Numbered from the stretch's first letter, positions 15,940 through 25,256 are shown. The stretch is 32,830 nt of DNA from Spirochaetota bacterium (GCA_016934735.1 JAFGSG010000008.1:1-32830), one strand, 5' to 3'. Numbers and translations: made by a program. The notes: generated from the sequence alone by a model not told the origin.

Positions 15940-16051
15940 ATGATCTAATAAGGATATTATCTATGGAGCAGGCAACAGGACGTCGCCGGAACTGCGTAAA
16001 ACAGGATGTTTTTTACGCAATTCCGGAATAGATAATATCCTTTTAGATCAT
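15940..16051. repeat. Long nested inverted repeat (about 112 nt hairpin)
   Basis: Outer arms 15940-15964 and 16028-16051 pair over 24 bases with one single-base bulge. Inner arms 15986-16001 and 16011-16026 pair over 16 bases with one G-T/A-C type difference and a nine-base loop. The left side carries an extra 21-base bulge (15965-15985) against one base on the right. It lies 58 bases before the start of the outer-membrane protein gene and could be a leader RNA structure, a binding site or a small non-autonomous element. Confidence 0.8.
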
Positions 16052-16109
16052 ATATAGCAAAATTTTAAACCTGCTGAAATAGGCTCTTAGTTATATCTTA
16101 GAAAAATTT

Positions 16110-19073
16110 ATGAAAAGAATTATTCTGATAATAATCTTTCTGCAGATAAGCGCAAATCTGTTCTCCGCTGTGCTTTTCGATCCGCAGCTGAAATGGAGAT
16201 CCATTAAAACAGAACATTTCTGGATACATTATCATCAGGGAATTGAAGAGGAAGCTGTAAAGCTGTCTGCTATAGCGGAAAAAGTGCACAAACGCCTGTC
16301 CCCGGTAATTAAATGGAAGCCGTCGCTCAGAACAGATGTTATTCTTGTGGATAACCTGTATACGGCAAACGGATTCGCAACGCCAGTACCTTTCAACCGC
16401 GTACAGATCTACCTGACAAGGCCTGAACTTGACAGCGAGCTCAGCAACTTCGACGACTGGCTCGAGATGGTCTTCACCCATGAGTACACACATATCCTGG
16501 ACATTGACAGCATACACGGTGCCCCTGTATTCACAAGATACACTTTCGGCAGATGCTGTTTCCCGAATGCTTATCTTCCCATGTGGATGCTGGAAGGCAG
16601 CGCTGTTTATCACGAATCCGATTATTCAAAGTTCGGTAGAAACAACAGCACCTATACGGACATGGTAATGAGGACTGAGATACTGGATAATAACCTTAAG
16701 CCCATAAGCAAAGCCTCGAATTTTCCGAGGGAATGGCCCGCAGGAAGCGTGCCGTATCTATACGGCGGCCTGTTTGTCGATTTTCTCGAAAAAAAATACG
16801 GCATCGGAAGATTCGACAATGTGATGACCAATAATTCCTACAACCTCATCCCGTACCGCGACAATACAATAACTTATATTTTGCCTTTTATATACACTGC
16901 CAGCGAATGGGAATACGGGAAAGGAGAAACATCATGGAAGCTCTGGAACGAATGGGAGGAATACATAAAAGTAAAATACTCCAGGCAGATCGCGGATATT
17001 AAAAGAGATCAGTTGACCGAATATGAAAAAATCACGGAAAGCGGCTACAGGACAGTTATTCCCAGATTCAGCAGCAACGGCAGGAATTTATATTACATCA
17101 GGAATACTAACTATAATAAAACCGCATTGATGAGCTATAGTCCGGAAACAGGAAAACACAGGGTGCTCTGCCGCGTTAATGATCCCAACAGCATAAGCGT
17201 TGCAGATAATGACATGCTATATATATCCGATGCGGAATTCTACAGGTCATACTCAATATACAATGAAGCATTTGTTTTTAACAGGGGAAGCTATAAAAAA
17301 TTAACAGGCAGGCTCAAAGGAAGCTATATAGACATAACCCGGGACAAAAAAAAAGTATGCTTTATCAAGCAGGATAAAAATAAATTCTCTCTGATACTGG
17401 CCGACCCCGGCTTCAGCAAGCAGGAAAGCCTAATTGCCGGGAGCGATATACAGCTCGCATTTTCAAGGTTTTCTCCCGACGGAAAAAAGATCGCGTTTAC
17501 TCTCAAGGAGAACAACGGCAACGCAGACATTGCTGTTATCGATCTTACCGACGGCAGTATTTTAAGGCTTACAAACGACGGATATAACGACATACATCCT
17601 TCATGGCACCCGGACGGCAGCAGAATAATCTTTGCTTCGGACAGGGACGGAGGCGCGTACAATTTACACGAAATCGACCTTTCCGGCAAACGCATATCCG
17701 GGCTGACGAACCTGCTCGGTGGAGCTTTCTCGCCGGACATTTCACCAGACGGAAGCAGTATCGTTTTTTCATGCTACGGGAAAAACGGATTCGATATTGC
17801 TCTCATGAAATATCCCGAAAAGATTATTAAAACACAGAACGCTGATATTAAGAATCTGCCGGTTCAGTTTTTTGCTGCATCCGTAGACAAAACCCCTGCG
17901 CAAATAAAACCGCAATCCGGAGATTTCACTGTGTTGAACACGGTTTTCCCTTCATACTGGATTCCATGGCCACTGCCTTTTCTGATGAGCAATGAGGTTT
18001 ATGAAGATAAATATGAATACGTCGGCGGCCTTGCTGTTTACGGTTCAGATACATTGTACAAGAACATGTATTATGCAGATGCTTATGCATTCAGCTTCCA
18101 GAAAAGAGCACAGGTTGATCTGTATTATTTATTCGGCTACCTGTATCCGGACATTATCCTTGAATATCACGACGATGCAATCTTTTTCGGCGAAGATAAA
18201 TTTCCATGGGCAGATGATAACGATGATAAATTAAAAAGAGAACTGGAGCGCAAAGGCGTATTCGGCATTGCCTTTCCTTTTTATTATTATCTAAGCGCGC
18301 ACATAGCCTCTCTTTCATATCATTATTCAAAAACTTTCACCGATATTTATTACCCGGGATTCAGTACGCAAAAATACAGGGATACTGAAGCAAAGATACG
18401 TGCCAAATACTTGTACAGCAGCGCCCTTCAGTACTCCTACTCAATAAGCAGGGAAGACGGCAGGGATTTTTCCGTTTTATTCGATTCCTACAGGGAAGAA
18501 CTGGGATCTGACCTTACATATTATGTAGCGATGGGAGAATATGCGGAATATCTGCCCGGGATATGGAGGAATAACGTTATAATGGCCCGTCTCAGGGGCG
18601 GGGCATCCTTCGATAATCCGTATTACAAAGCGCCTTTCACACTCGGAAGATTCAAAAAGGGCGACACTGACCCGCCGGCTGTAGATGAAGACGAATTCGG
18701 ATTAAGGGGATATCCATACGGCAGAATTTTCGGGAACAGAATAGCTGCCGTTGCGCTCGAATACAGGCTGCCTGTAATACAAAAGGATTTCGGACTGGCA
18801 ACCTTCCCCGTGATGTTCAGGGATCTCTGGCTCACTCCTTTTGTGGAATACGGCAATGTCTGGGAAACAGAAACAACAATTAATGATTTTAAAACAAGCG
18901 CAGGAATTGAACTCAATTTACGACTAACCTTAGGTTATTCGTATAATCTGCAGGGATATATAGGTTACGCAAGAGGATTCGACAAATACGGCGAAGATCA
19001 GATCTACTTCGCAATAAGCGCTTATTATGAAGGCGCGTTTAAAAATAATTATAAATGGCTTGATTATTTATAA
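16110..19073 (+). CDS. Exported metallopeptidase-like protein with beta-propeller and outer-membrane barrel
   Basis: 987 residues. A signal peptide (about 1-20) leads into a peptidase-MA-like domain with the zinc signature HEYTH (124-128) in EMVFTHEYTHILDIDS and a following WMLEGSAVYHES, where Glu162 is the likely third ligand. TolB/PD40-type propeller repeats follow (about 300-570; FSPDGKKIAFT, WHPDGSRIIFASDRDG, ISPDGSSIVFS). The C-terminal part (about 640-987) is rich in alternating aromatic strands, with FGLRGYPYGR and ALEYRLPV signatures of the bacterial surface antigen/BamA-type barrel. Its last residue is Leu in YKWLDYL. It is therefore probably an outer-membrane-anchored surface or periplasm-facing peptidase. 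Substrate unknown. The ATG fits the signal peptide; ribosome site is weak. Divergent from acdB. Confidence 0.85.
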   Translation: MKRIILIIIFLQISANLFSAVLFDPQLKWRSIKTEHFWIHYHQGIEEEAVKLSAIAEKVHKRLSPVIKWKPSLRTDVILVDNLYTANGFATPVPFNRVQIYLTRPELDSELSNFDDWLEMVFTHEYTHILDIDSIHGAPVFTRYTFGRCCFPNAYLPMWMLEGSAVYHESDYSKFGRNNSTYTDMVMRTEILDNNLKPISKASNFPREWPAGSVPYLYGGLFVDFLEKKYGIGRFDNVMTNNSYNLIPYRDNTITYILPFIYTASEWEYGKGETSWKLWNEWEEYIKVKYSRQIADIKRDQLTEYEKITESGYRTVIPRFSSNGRNLYYIRNTNYNKTALMSYSPETGKHRVLCRVNDPNSISVADNDMLYISDAEFYRSYSIYNEAFVFNRGSYKKLTGRLKGSYIDITRDKKKVCFIKQDKNKFSLILADPGFSKQESLIAGSDIQLAFSRFSPDGKKIAFTLKENNGNADIAVIDLTDGSILRLTNDGYNDIHPSWHPDGSRIIFASDRDGGAYNLHEIDLSGKRISGLTNLLGGAFSPDISPDGSSIVFSCYGKNGFDIALMKYPEKIIKTQNADIKNLPVQFFAASVDKTPAQIKPQSGDFTVLNTVFPSYWIPWPLPFLMSNEVYEDKYEYVGGLAVYGSDTLYKNMYYADAYAFSFQKRAQVDLYYLFGYLYPDIILEYHDDAIFFGEDKFPWADDNDDKLKRELERKGVFGIAFPFYYYLSAHIASLSYHYSKTFTDIYYPGFSTQKYRDTEAKIRAKYLYSSALQYSYSISREDGRDFSVLFDSYREELGSDLTYYVAMGEYAEYLPGIWRNNVIMARLRGGASFDNPYYKAPFTLGRFKKGDTDPPAVDEDEFGLRGYPYGRIFGNRIAAVALEYRLPVIQKDFGLATFPVMFRDLWLTPFVEYGNVWETETTINDFKTSAGIELNLRLTLGYSYNLQGYIGYARGFDKYGEDQIYFAISAYYEGAFKNNYKWLDYL

Positions 19074-19295
19074 TAATTATAATATATTTTCCCAAAAATA
19101 GTTGTAAATCTGAGTCTTATACAGAGCTTATTAGTTTGAGCTGGTCTTTAAATTTTATGTCAGAATGAGCAGCCATATATTTCAGAGAAATTATTTTAGT
19201 ATTTATATTATTTTGTTGAAATTTTTAGTTAAAATCCTGTCTAATTGAATTATTTATTATTTAATTTTGTACTTAATTATACTATATTTAAAACC

Positions 19296-19300
19296 GAGGG
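19296..19300 (+). promoter_or_regulatory. Ribosome binding site supporting the TTG start at 19308
   Basis: GAGGG ends seven bases before TTG at 19308-19310. The upstream in-frame ATG (19245) lacks any such site. Confidence 0.55.
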
Positions 19301-19307
19301 ACTCAAA

Positions 19308-20813
19308 TTGTCAGAAGAAATTGAACAGCCATATATAATAAAACCGCCGGATTATAAAAAATCAATAAAACACGATCAGCGTTTCTATTTACAATTCAAC
19401 TTTTTTTCTCCGGATGTCGAAGCCATCTTTATGAAAATACTTCACAGGTTCCTGGGAAAACACGATATACTGTATTTAAAAGAAATGCTTGTTACAGTGA
19501 TCAGGGAACTAATCACGAACGCGGCTAAAGCAAACATAAAAAGATTATATTTTAAACTGATGGACCTTGACATCAATAAGAAAGAAGATTACAGGATGGG
19601 AATGGAGACCTTTAAAAAGGATGTTTTTACAGGAGAAAGCGATATTTTCAGCAAACTTAAAGAAGTCAACCTATTAGTAAGAATCGTTTTTGACCATACA
19701 CCTGAAAGCTTATTGATAAGAATAATCAATAACACTCCCATACTGGATGAAGAACTTAAAAAAATCGAGTCACGGATAAGAAAGGCATTTTCGTACAGCG
19801 ACATATCCGAAGCTTTTGAGGATGTAATGGATGACTCTGAAGGCGTCGGGTTGGGGCTTATAATGGCTTTAATGCTTTTTAAAAGCGCCGGATTCCCGCC
19901 TGAAACATATAGAATAAAATGTGAAAACAACCTGACAACCGCTTCACTTACCATTCCGCTGAAAACCGACCGCGAACAGCACAATATAAAAATTGCCGAA
20001 GAACTGACAAAAGAACTGGAAAAAATACCTTCTTTTCCTGAGAACATCCTGGAAATTCAGAAACTCTGCAACAATCCGGATTCAAGCATGAAGCAGATTT
20101 CCGCAAGCATAACCAAGGACCCGGGTTTAACAACCTCGCTTCTTAAACTGGCAAACTCAGCCGGTTATATTACGATGCAGAGTACAAAAACAATAGAGGA
20201 TGCCGTAAAGCTTATCGGCATAAAAACAATAAACGCCCTTCTTGTCGCAAGCGGCGTTCAGAAAATATTGAGCTCGAGATATAAAAAATTTGAAAGCCTG
20301 TGGCAGGAATCATACAGGGCTGCGTTTTATGCTCAAAAAATGACCATACAGACCAAGCAATCCAAATCGAGCGAGTTTATTTATCTGGCAGCGCTTCTTG
20401 CGGATATCGGCCAGATAGTTCTGTTATCAATCAAACCAGAGCTTACGAAAAAAATCCACGAAATAGCAGGAACAAAAGTAATCGAGAACGCAAGCCTGCT
20501 GGAAGAAATGAGCCTTGGGGTAAGCCACAATACTCTCGGCAGTCTTATTTGTGAAAGATGGAAGTTCAATGATGAACTTACAACCATAATTAACTATCAT
20601 CACAGGCCTCACCTGGCGCCTGCAAATTTTAAATCACTGATCTATCTGGTATATTTAGCTTATTCAATGGTAGACATTGAAAGCAGGAAAACAAGGTTTG
20701 AAATTCTGGACGAGGATGTACTTGAGTATTATAATCTGAATGATAAAGATAAATTTGAAATCCTTCACAGAACTTTAAAAACCACTTACGACACTCAATA
20801 TAAAGGAATATAA
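19308..20813 (+). CDS. Histidine-kinase-like ATPase domain fused to HDOD domain
   Basis: 501 residues from a TTG at 19308, which has GAGGG seven bases upstream. The ATG at 19245 would add 21 mostly hydrophobic residues with no ribosome site, so I reject it. The first half (about 35-220) has GHKL ATPase motifs without a HisKA dimerisation domain: VIRELITNAAKAN (N box; Glu67, Asn71) and EGVGLGLIMAL (G box, 178-188). The second half (about 235-480) is an HDOD domain: IPSFPENILEIQKLCNNPDSS, KDPGLTTSLLKLANSAG, LLADIGQIVLLS and WKFNDELTTIINYHH. HDOD proteins act in signalling and lack the full metal-dependent HD site, as here. It may be a protein-kinase/anti-sigma-type ATPase coupled to a regulatory module. 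glyQ follows after 15 bases. Confidence 0.85.
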   Translation: MSEEIEQPYIIKPPDYKKSIKHDQRFYLQFNFFSPDVEAIFMKILHRFLGKHDILYLKEMLVTVIRELITNAAKANIKRLYFKLMDLDINKKEDYRMGMETFKKDVFTGESDIFSKLKEVNLLVRIVFDHTPESLLIRIINNTPILDEELKKIESRIRKAFSYSDISEAFEDVMDDSEGVGLGLIMALMLFKSAGFPPETYRIKCENNLTTASLTIPLKTDREQHNIKIAEELTKELEKIPSFPENILEIQKLCNNPDSSMKQISASITKDPGLTTSLLKLANSAGYITMQSTKTIEDAVKLIGIKTINALLVASGVQKILSSRYKKFESLWQESYRAAFYAQKMTIQTKQSKSSEFIYLAALLADIGQIVLLSIKPELTKKIHEIAGTKVIENASLLEEMSLGVSHNTLGSLICERWKFNDELTTIINYHHRPHLAPANFKSLIYLVYLAYSMVDIESRKTRFEILDEDVLEYYNLNDKDKFEILHRTLKTTYDTQYKGI

Positions 20814-20828
20814 ATAATATAACAGAAT

Positions 20829-21725
20829 ATGTACTTTCAGGAAATCATTGCAAAACTAAACGAATACTGGTCATCCAGAGGATGTGTCATTATTCAGGGA
20901 TACGATCTTGAAGTCGGAGCCGGCACATTCAATCCTTCAACTTTTTTACGCGTACTCGGCCCTGAGCCGTGGAAGGCGGCATATGTGGAGCCGTCAAGGC
21001 GTCCCACTGACGGCAGATACGGAGAAAATCCGAACAGGCTTCAGCATTATTATCAGTATCAGGCAATAATGAAGCCTTCCCCACTGGAGGTGCAGGATCT
21101 GTATCTTGATTCGCTGCGCCACCTGGGAATCAGGCTTGAGGAACATGACGTGCGTTTTGTCGAAGACGACTGGGAATCGCCGACTCTCGGAGCTTCCGGC
21201 CTGGGTTGGGAAGTATGGCTGGACGGGATGGAAATCACCCAGTTTACTTACTTCCAGCAGTGCGGGGGTATTGAGCTCAATCCTGTATCAGTTGAGCTTA
21301 CCTACGGACTTGAAAGAATCTGCATGTACATTCAGGAAAAAGGGAACGTCTTTGACATTGACTGGAATAAAAATGTCACATACCGCGATGTCTACCACAG
21401 GAATGAATTTGAATTTTCGCACTATAATTTCAATATTGCAAAAATTGATCTTTATTTTACTCTCTTTAATTTATACGAGGAAGAATGCATGGCAATATTA
21501 AATAATCCTGAGCCGAAGCTTGTTCTTCCCGCTTACGATTTTGTTTTAAAATGCTCTCATGCGTTTAACATGCTGGATGCGCGCGGAGCAATCTCTGTTA
21601 CCGAAAGAGTAGGCTATATAGCAAGAGTCAGAAATCTCGCAAAAAAGTGCGCAGAAAGGTACGTTGAAATAAGAGAAGAGATGGGATTCCCTCTTTTAAA
21701 AACATCAATCCAAAAGGCTGTATAA
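20829..21725 (+). CDS. glyQ: Glycyl-tRNA synthetase alpha subunit
   Basis: Class II aminoacyl-tRNA synthetase subunit that activates glycine and charges tRNA-Gly as an alpha2-beta2 enzyme. 298 residues, normal length. Unmistakable family blocks: [17 protein letters not shown] (3-19), [12 protein letters not shown] (31-42), [20 protein letters not shown] (50-69), [20 protein letters not shown] and [14 protein letters not shown]. The beta subunit gene glyS, usually directly downstream, is missing here; nrnA follows after four bases. A glyS elsewhere in the genome is required for activity. Probably cotranscribed with the ATPase-HDOD gene and nrnA. Confidence 0.98.
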   Translation: MYFQEIIAKLNEYWSSRGCVIIQGYDLEVGAGTFNPSTFLRVLGPEPWKAAYVEPSRRPTDGRYGENPNRLQHYYQYQAIMKPSPLEVQDLYLDSLRHLGIRLEEHDVRFVEDDWESPTLGASGLGWEVWLDGMEITQFTYFQQCGGIELNPVSVELTYGLERICMYIQEKGNVFDIDWNKNVTYRDVYHRNEFEFSHYNFNIAKIDLYFTLFNLYEEECMAILNNPEPKLVLPAYDFVLKCSHAFNMLDARGAISVTERVGYIARVRNLAKKCAERYVEIREEMGFPLLKTSIQKAV

Positions 21726-21729
21726 GCTT

Positions 21730-22725
21730 ATGTTTCAGGGCTTTAAAAAATTAGACGCTTTTTTATCGAAATATGAAAAATTTATTATTTCGACCCATGA
21801 AAGCCCGGATGGCGACGGTCTCGGAGCTGAAATCGCGTTTAACGAACTTCTTACTGCTTTCAATAAAACTGTCTATATCCTAAACTCAGACCCGGTACCG
21901 GATAAATTTCTTTTCATAGATCCCGATAAAGAAATCAACATCTTTAATAATAATTTAAATCTGCCGCCGTTTAATGCGCTCCATGAATATGCAGTTTTTG
22001 TTCTCGACACTAATGACTTTAATAATATCGGCGCTGTTTATAATCACATAAAAAATAAGGTTAAGGATGTTTTCATTATAGATCATCACGAAGGCGGAGA
22101 GGATAAATTTGAGGATAATTTCATCAAGGCTGAGGCCTCATCCGCAAGTGAAATTATTTATGACATAATAAAATACTACAATAAAAAGCCCAGCTTTAAA
22201 GCAGCCCAGGCTTTATATGCAGGCATCCTGTTCGACACAGGGTCATTCAGGTATCCTAAGACTACTCCTGAAACTTTCAGAATCATAGCAAACCTTGTGG
22301 AATTAGGAGCAAATCCGTTCAACATATACGAAAAAATTTATGAAAGCAACTCGCTTGACAGCTTTGAACTAAGGGCAAGAATGCTCTCCTCGATGGAGAT
22401 CCATTTTAATAAAAAATTGATTATGATGAAGCTGACTCCGCAAATGCTGAAAGAAACAGGTGCTCCCTTCACTGAAGGCGAGCTGAACATAAATCTCCCG
22501 CTGACTGTAGACGGTGTTGTAGCGAGTGTGCTCGTAAAGCAGAATACAGACGGCCAGATAAAAGTAAGCATGAGGACCAAAGGAGATTATGACGTTGCTG
22601 CGATAGCAATGGCAAAAGGTGGCGGTGGGCATAAAAACGCGGCCGGGTTCAAGTCTAAGATATCTTTCGATGAGACATGCAGAGAAGTGATTAAAGAGAT
22701 GTCCAAATTTTTCCCGGAAAATTAA
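21730..22725 (+). CDS. nrnA: DHH-DHHA1 phosphoesterase, NrnA-like (nanoRNase/pAp phosphatase)
   Basis: Manganese-dependent phosphoesterase that degrades short oligoribonucleotides and often 3'-phosphoadenosine 5'-phosphate. 331 residues. The DHH domain has STHESPDGDGLGAE (21-34, metal-binding His23, Asp27 and Asp29), FVLDTND, FIIDHHEGG (the DHH motif itself) and LFDTGSFRYP. The C-terminal DHHA1 domain has MRTKGDYDVAAIAMAKGGGGHKNAAGF split over a strand and the Gly-rich substrate loop. No CBS or GGDEF domain is present, so it is the short NrnA class rather than GdpP or a polyA polymerase. A related c-di-AMP/pGpG-type phosphodiesterase activity cannot be excluded. It starts four bases after glyQ and ends nine bases from a convergent gene. 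Confidence 0.88.
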   Translation: MFQGFKKLDAFLSKYEKFIISTHESPDGDGLGAEIAFNELLTAFNKTVYILNSDPVPDKFLFIDPDKEINIFNNNLNLPPFNALHEYAVFVLDTNDFNNIGAVYNHIKNKVKDVFIIDHHEGGEDKFEDNFIKAEASSASEIIYDIIKYYNKKPSFKAAQALYAGILFDTGSFRYPKTTPETFRIIANLVELGANPFNIYEKIYESNSLDSFELRARMLSSMEIHFNKKLIMMKLTPQMLKETGAPFTEGELNINLPLTVDGVVASVLVKQNTDGQIKVSMRTKGDYDVAAIAMAKGGGGHKNAAGFKSKISFDETCREVIKEMSKFFPEN

Positions 22726-22734
22726 ACCGGCTTT

Positions 22735-23694
22735 CTAGAGCATATCCAAAAGCTTCTTTAAATTATCAGCATCAATTCCATCTATAATTTTATTTAAGCC
22801 TTCCACATTATCTCTTTTTGTAACCTTTAATAATATACCGATTTCGTCTTTTTCAAAGAATTCGGGGAAATCAATCTCAATGTTTTTCTTCGCTAAATTA
22901 TTTATTATTATATCTGCTTGTGATTTTATCTCCGTGTATTCAGGGTAGCGTATTCTATAAATCTCCCGGTAAAGCACTTCATCTTTTCTTGCGGTATTTC
23001 CGAGGATATCGCCGGAAGTCAAATCGATCCCGTCCAACTTAGAAAAATTTTTGTTTGTTTTATTAGTTTTATCAATATCCAGAACAAGATCAACGATGCT
23101 TTTGAAAATATTTACCCGGATGCCTGCTTCAATAACCCACTCCGAAAGAAGACCAGCACCTTCATCAGACATACGTAAAATATTTTTTATTGTTTTAAAA
23201 CCGATATCTTTTATATCTAAATATTTTTTAAGCGCTTCAGGGAGCGATAAAACTTTTTCAAAATTATCAGCAAAAAGAATATCCTCAGGTATCCGCATAT
23301 TCTTCGCAGCAGCCAATGTTTCGTTTTCATTCAGGGAAAATTTATCTTTTAAAATCCGGATATATTTACATTTGCCTATCGGGCCGACCTCATTCCTGTA
23401 ATTTTTTAAAAGCGCATAATCAATAAACGCATCCGGATCAGGAAAATCAGCAATACAGCATAAGGCCCCAGCATAATTAAGCTCTTTTAGTATTGCAAGC
23501 CGGTTATGACCGGATATTATTTTGTAAGTTTTACTTTCTTTGCAGAGGAACGGAAGGTCTAATAAACCGGATGACTGTATCGAGCACTTAAGCTTCTCAT
23601 CTCCGATGGGCTTGCTTATTTTATACTCATCGTTATTGAGATCGATATTATCCAGAATAACATTCCCGATATTATTTTTAGGAAAACAGGTCAT
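22735..23694 (-). CDS. ParB/Srx-fold nuclease-like domain protein
   Basis: 319 residues. The N-terminal region (about 10-100) matches the ParB N-terminal/sulfiredoxin-like fold: LKCSIQSSGLLDLPFL (35-50) then YKIISGHNRLAILKELN (57-73). The second is the usual 'GxxR' nucleotide-contact box, here GHNR. A helical middle follows (about 110-190, possibly helix-turn-helix), then a Lys/Asp-rich C-terminus with no known domain. It is not a canonical chromosomal ParB: no parA or parS was seen, and the box 'GERRxRA' is absent. It begins two bases after the stop of the TPR/Mrr-like gene, so the two are translationally linked. A role in DNA or nucleotide handling is inference. Confidence 0.75.
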   Translation of the reverse strand: MTCFPKNNIGNVILDNIDLNNDEYKISKPIGDEKLKCSIQSSGLLDLPFLCKESKTYKIISGHNRLAILKELNYAGALCCIADFPDPDAFIDYALLKNYRNEVGPIGKCKYIRILKDKFSLNENETLAAAKNMRIPEDILFADNFEKVLSLPEALKKYLDIKDIGFKTIKNILRMSDEGAGLLSEWVIEAGIRVNIFKSIVDLVLDIDKTNKTNKNFSKLDGIDLTSGDILGNTARKDEVLYREIYRIRYPEYTEIKSQADIIINNLAKKNIEIDFPEFFEKDEIGILLKVTKRDNVEGLNKIIDGIDADNLKKLLDML

Positions 23695-23696
23695 AC

Positions 23697-25256
23697 TTAA
23701 ATCAGGCCTTTCAATAAGTCATTTAAGTCAGCGGGATAAACTACGTTTACTTTGCTTAGTTTGCCAAGGCTGTGTTGAGCCGCACCGGTCAGCTCAGCAG
23801 AAGTAATAAATACACCCTTCTTAGCCCTGATATCATTGATTGCCTGGGCAAAATTTCTAAGTGAAATTTCCCCGACTTTGCTGTCTTTCCATCTCCTCAC
23901 CCAGACAAGCACTCTATCGTTATCCGCGGACTGCGAAAGAATGTCTACTCCGTCCGAGTCCTTATATGTATGCAGTATCTCATCAACCTTGTATCCGAGC
24001 TTAAGTGCAAGCCTGCTGGAAGCCATTCTGAATGATTCGTTATCCAGACTGCAGAAGGCTGTAAGTCTATCCACGGTTTCACCCGGCTCTCCGGCAGATG
24101 CCTGTCTGTGTTCCCGGGCTTTAGGCATTTTCGCCGGCACAAGAACATTCTTGATATCAATTATTTGATCACTTTTAAGTCCGCAAATATTCCATAAAAA
24201 ATTTGAAGGAAATGCGCTCCTTTCCCAATCGTCAACATAATCATAGATCGAATTTTCAAATCCGTCGTCAATTGAAGCTCGATTAATATCTTTCTTTATC
24301 AGATTCAGCAGCTCCCTGGTATCCTCATAAGTGTTGTCAATTTTATAAAGCTCTTCCCAGTATTTGTATGCCTGATTCAGCTGGTTATTCTTAATGCATG
24401 CAAATCCAATATCGTATAATGAAAGTTTCACTTCCTCATGCATATTTTTTTCTCTTGTGAAATTCAGTAATTCTTCCAGCAAACGAATTCCTTCTTCGTT
24501 CTTATCCGCTTCAAGATTTAAAAACGATAACAATCTTTTCGAAATATATTTTACCTCATCCTCCGTGATTCTTCCTGCAAGTTTGCCGATATACGCTATT
24601 GCCTCGCTGAATTTCTGCACCCGCTGCAAAGCAAAGCAAATCGCGAGAACTGCAATATCTGAATTCGGCCTTAAAGATAAGGCCTCTTTAAAATATTTCA
24701 CTGCATCGGCATTTTTCTTATTTTGAAAGCTGCAGATTCCGGCTCCGAAAAAAGACTCAAAATCATCGCGGAGATGAACTAGTTTTTCAAAATATCTCTG
24801 TGCAATATCGAATTCACCCTGCCCCAAAGCAATAAAGGCTATATGATAATATGCCTCATCGTCATCCTCATTTATTTTTAATATTTCAAAAAATGTTCTA
24901 AATGCTTTTTCAATATCATTTATTAAATAATATGCCTGAGCAAGCATTTTCAATACTGTAAGCTTCTGAACTTCAACACTGTATTTATCAATTCGCAGAA
25001 TTTCATTTAAATGGATAATTGACTGATCATAATTCTTAAGTTTATTATATAATACTGCTATTTTATAATGGATATCGAAAGCGTCAGTCTTAAGAGCAAT
25101 CGACTTCCTGTATTCATCTATTGCTTCGAGGAGTTTATTCTGTTTAAGCAGCTCCATTGCCCTGTTCAGAGGACTCTGCTTTGGTTTAACGACTAACAAA
25201 TAAACAGCGCCGCTCAGTAAGATGATTACTAATATTATTAAAAAAACAGTCAGCAT
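23697..25256 (-). CDS. Membrane-anchored TPR protein with C-terminal Mrr-like (degenerate) nuclease domain
   Basis: 519 residues. One N-terminal transmembrane helix (about 3-24) is followed by a long run of tetratricopeptide-type helix pairs (about 30-330, e.g. LLEAIDEYRKSIAL, AIAYIGKL). A variable linker and a C-terminal domain (about 397-519) follow. That domain resembles the Mrr_cat restriction endonuclease fold: FRMASSRLALKLGYKV, SDGVDIL (Asp438), then VWVRRW (451-456) where active members carry Q-x-K, and a final KGVFITSAELTGAA strand-helix. The Gln and Lys are both replaced (Trp452, Arg454), so catalysis is doubtful. It may bind DNA or act as a scaffold at the membrane. The ParB-like gene starts two bases after its stop. 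Confidence 0.82.
   Translation of the reverse strand: MLTVFLIILVIILLSGAVYLLVVKPKQSPLNRAMELLKQNKLLEAIDEYRKSIALKTDAFDIHYKIAVLYNKLKNYDQSIIHLNEILRIDKYSVEVQKLTVLKMLAQAYYLINDIEKAFRTFFEILKINEDDDEAYYHIAFIALGQGEFDIAQRYFEKLVHLRDDFESFFGAGICSFQNKKNADAVKYFKEALSLRPNSDIAVLAICFALQRVQKFSEAIAYIGKLAGRITEDEVKYISKRLLSFLNLEADKNEEGIRLLEELLNFTREKNMHEEVKLSLYDIGFACIKNNQLNQAYKYWEELYKIDNTYEDTRELLNLIKKDINRASIDDGFENSIYDYVDDWERSAFPSNFLWNICGLKSDQIIDIKNVLVPAKMPKAREHRQASAGEPGETVDRLTAFCSLDNESFRMASSRLALKLGYKVDEILHTYKDSDGVDILSQSADNDRVLVWVRRWKDSKVGEISLRNFAQAINDIRAKKGVFITSAELTGAAQHSLGKLSKVNVVYPADLNDLLKGLI

Noticed and set aside
15940..16051. Integron attC site or insertion sequence
   Set aside because: No R/L box core GTT sequence, no integrase or transposase gene; only the hairpin itself can be supported.
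19245..19307. ATG start at 19245 for the ATPase-HDOD protein
   Set aside because: No ribosome site; the TTG at 19308 has GAGGG at good spacing. Not fully excluded.
22735..23694. Chromosome-partitioning ParB
   Set aside because: No parA neighbour, no parS-like 16-bp palindrome noticed, and the canonical ParB arginine box is replaced by GHNR.
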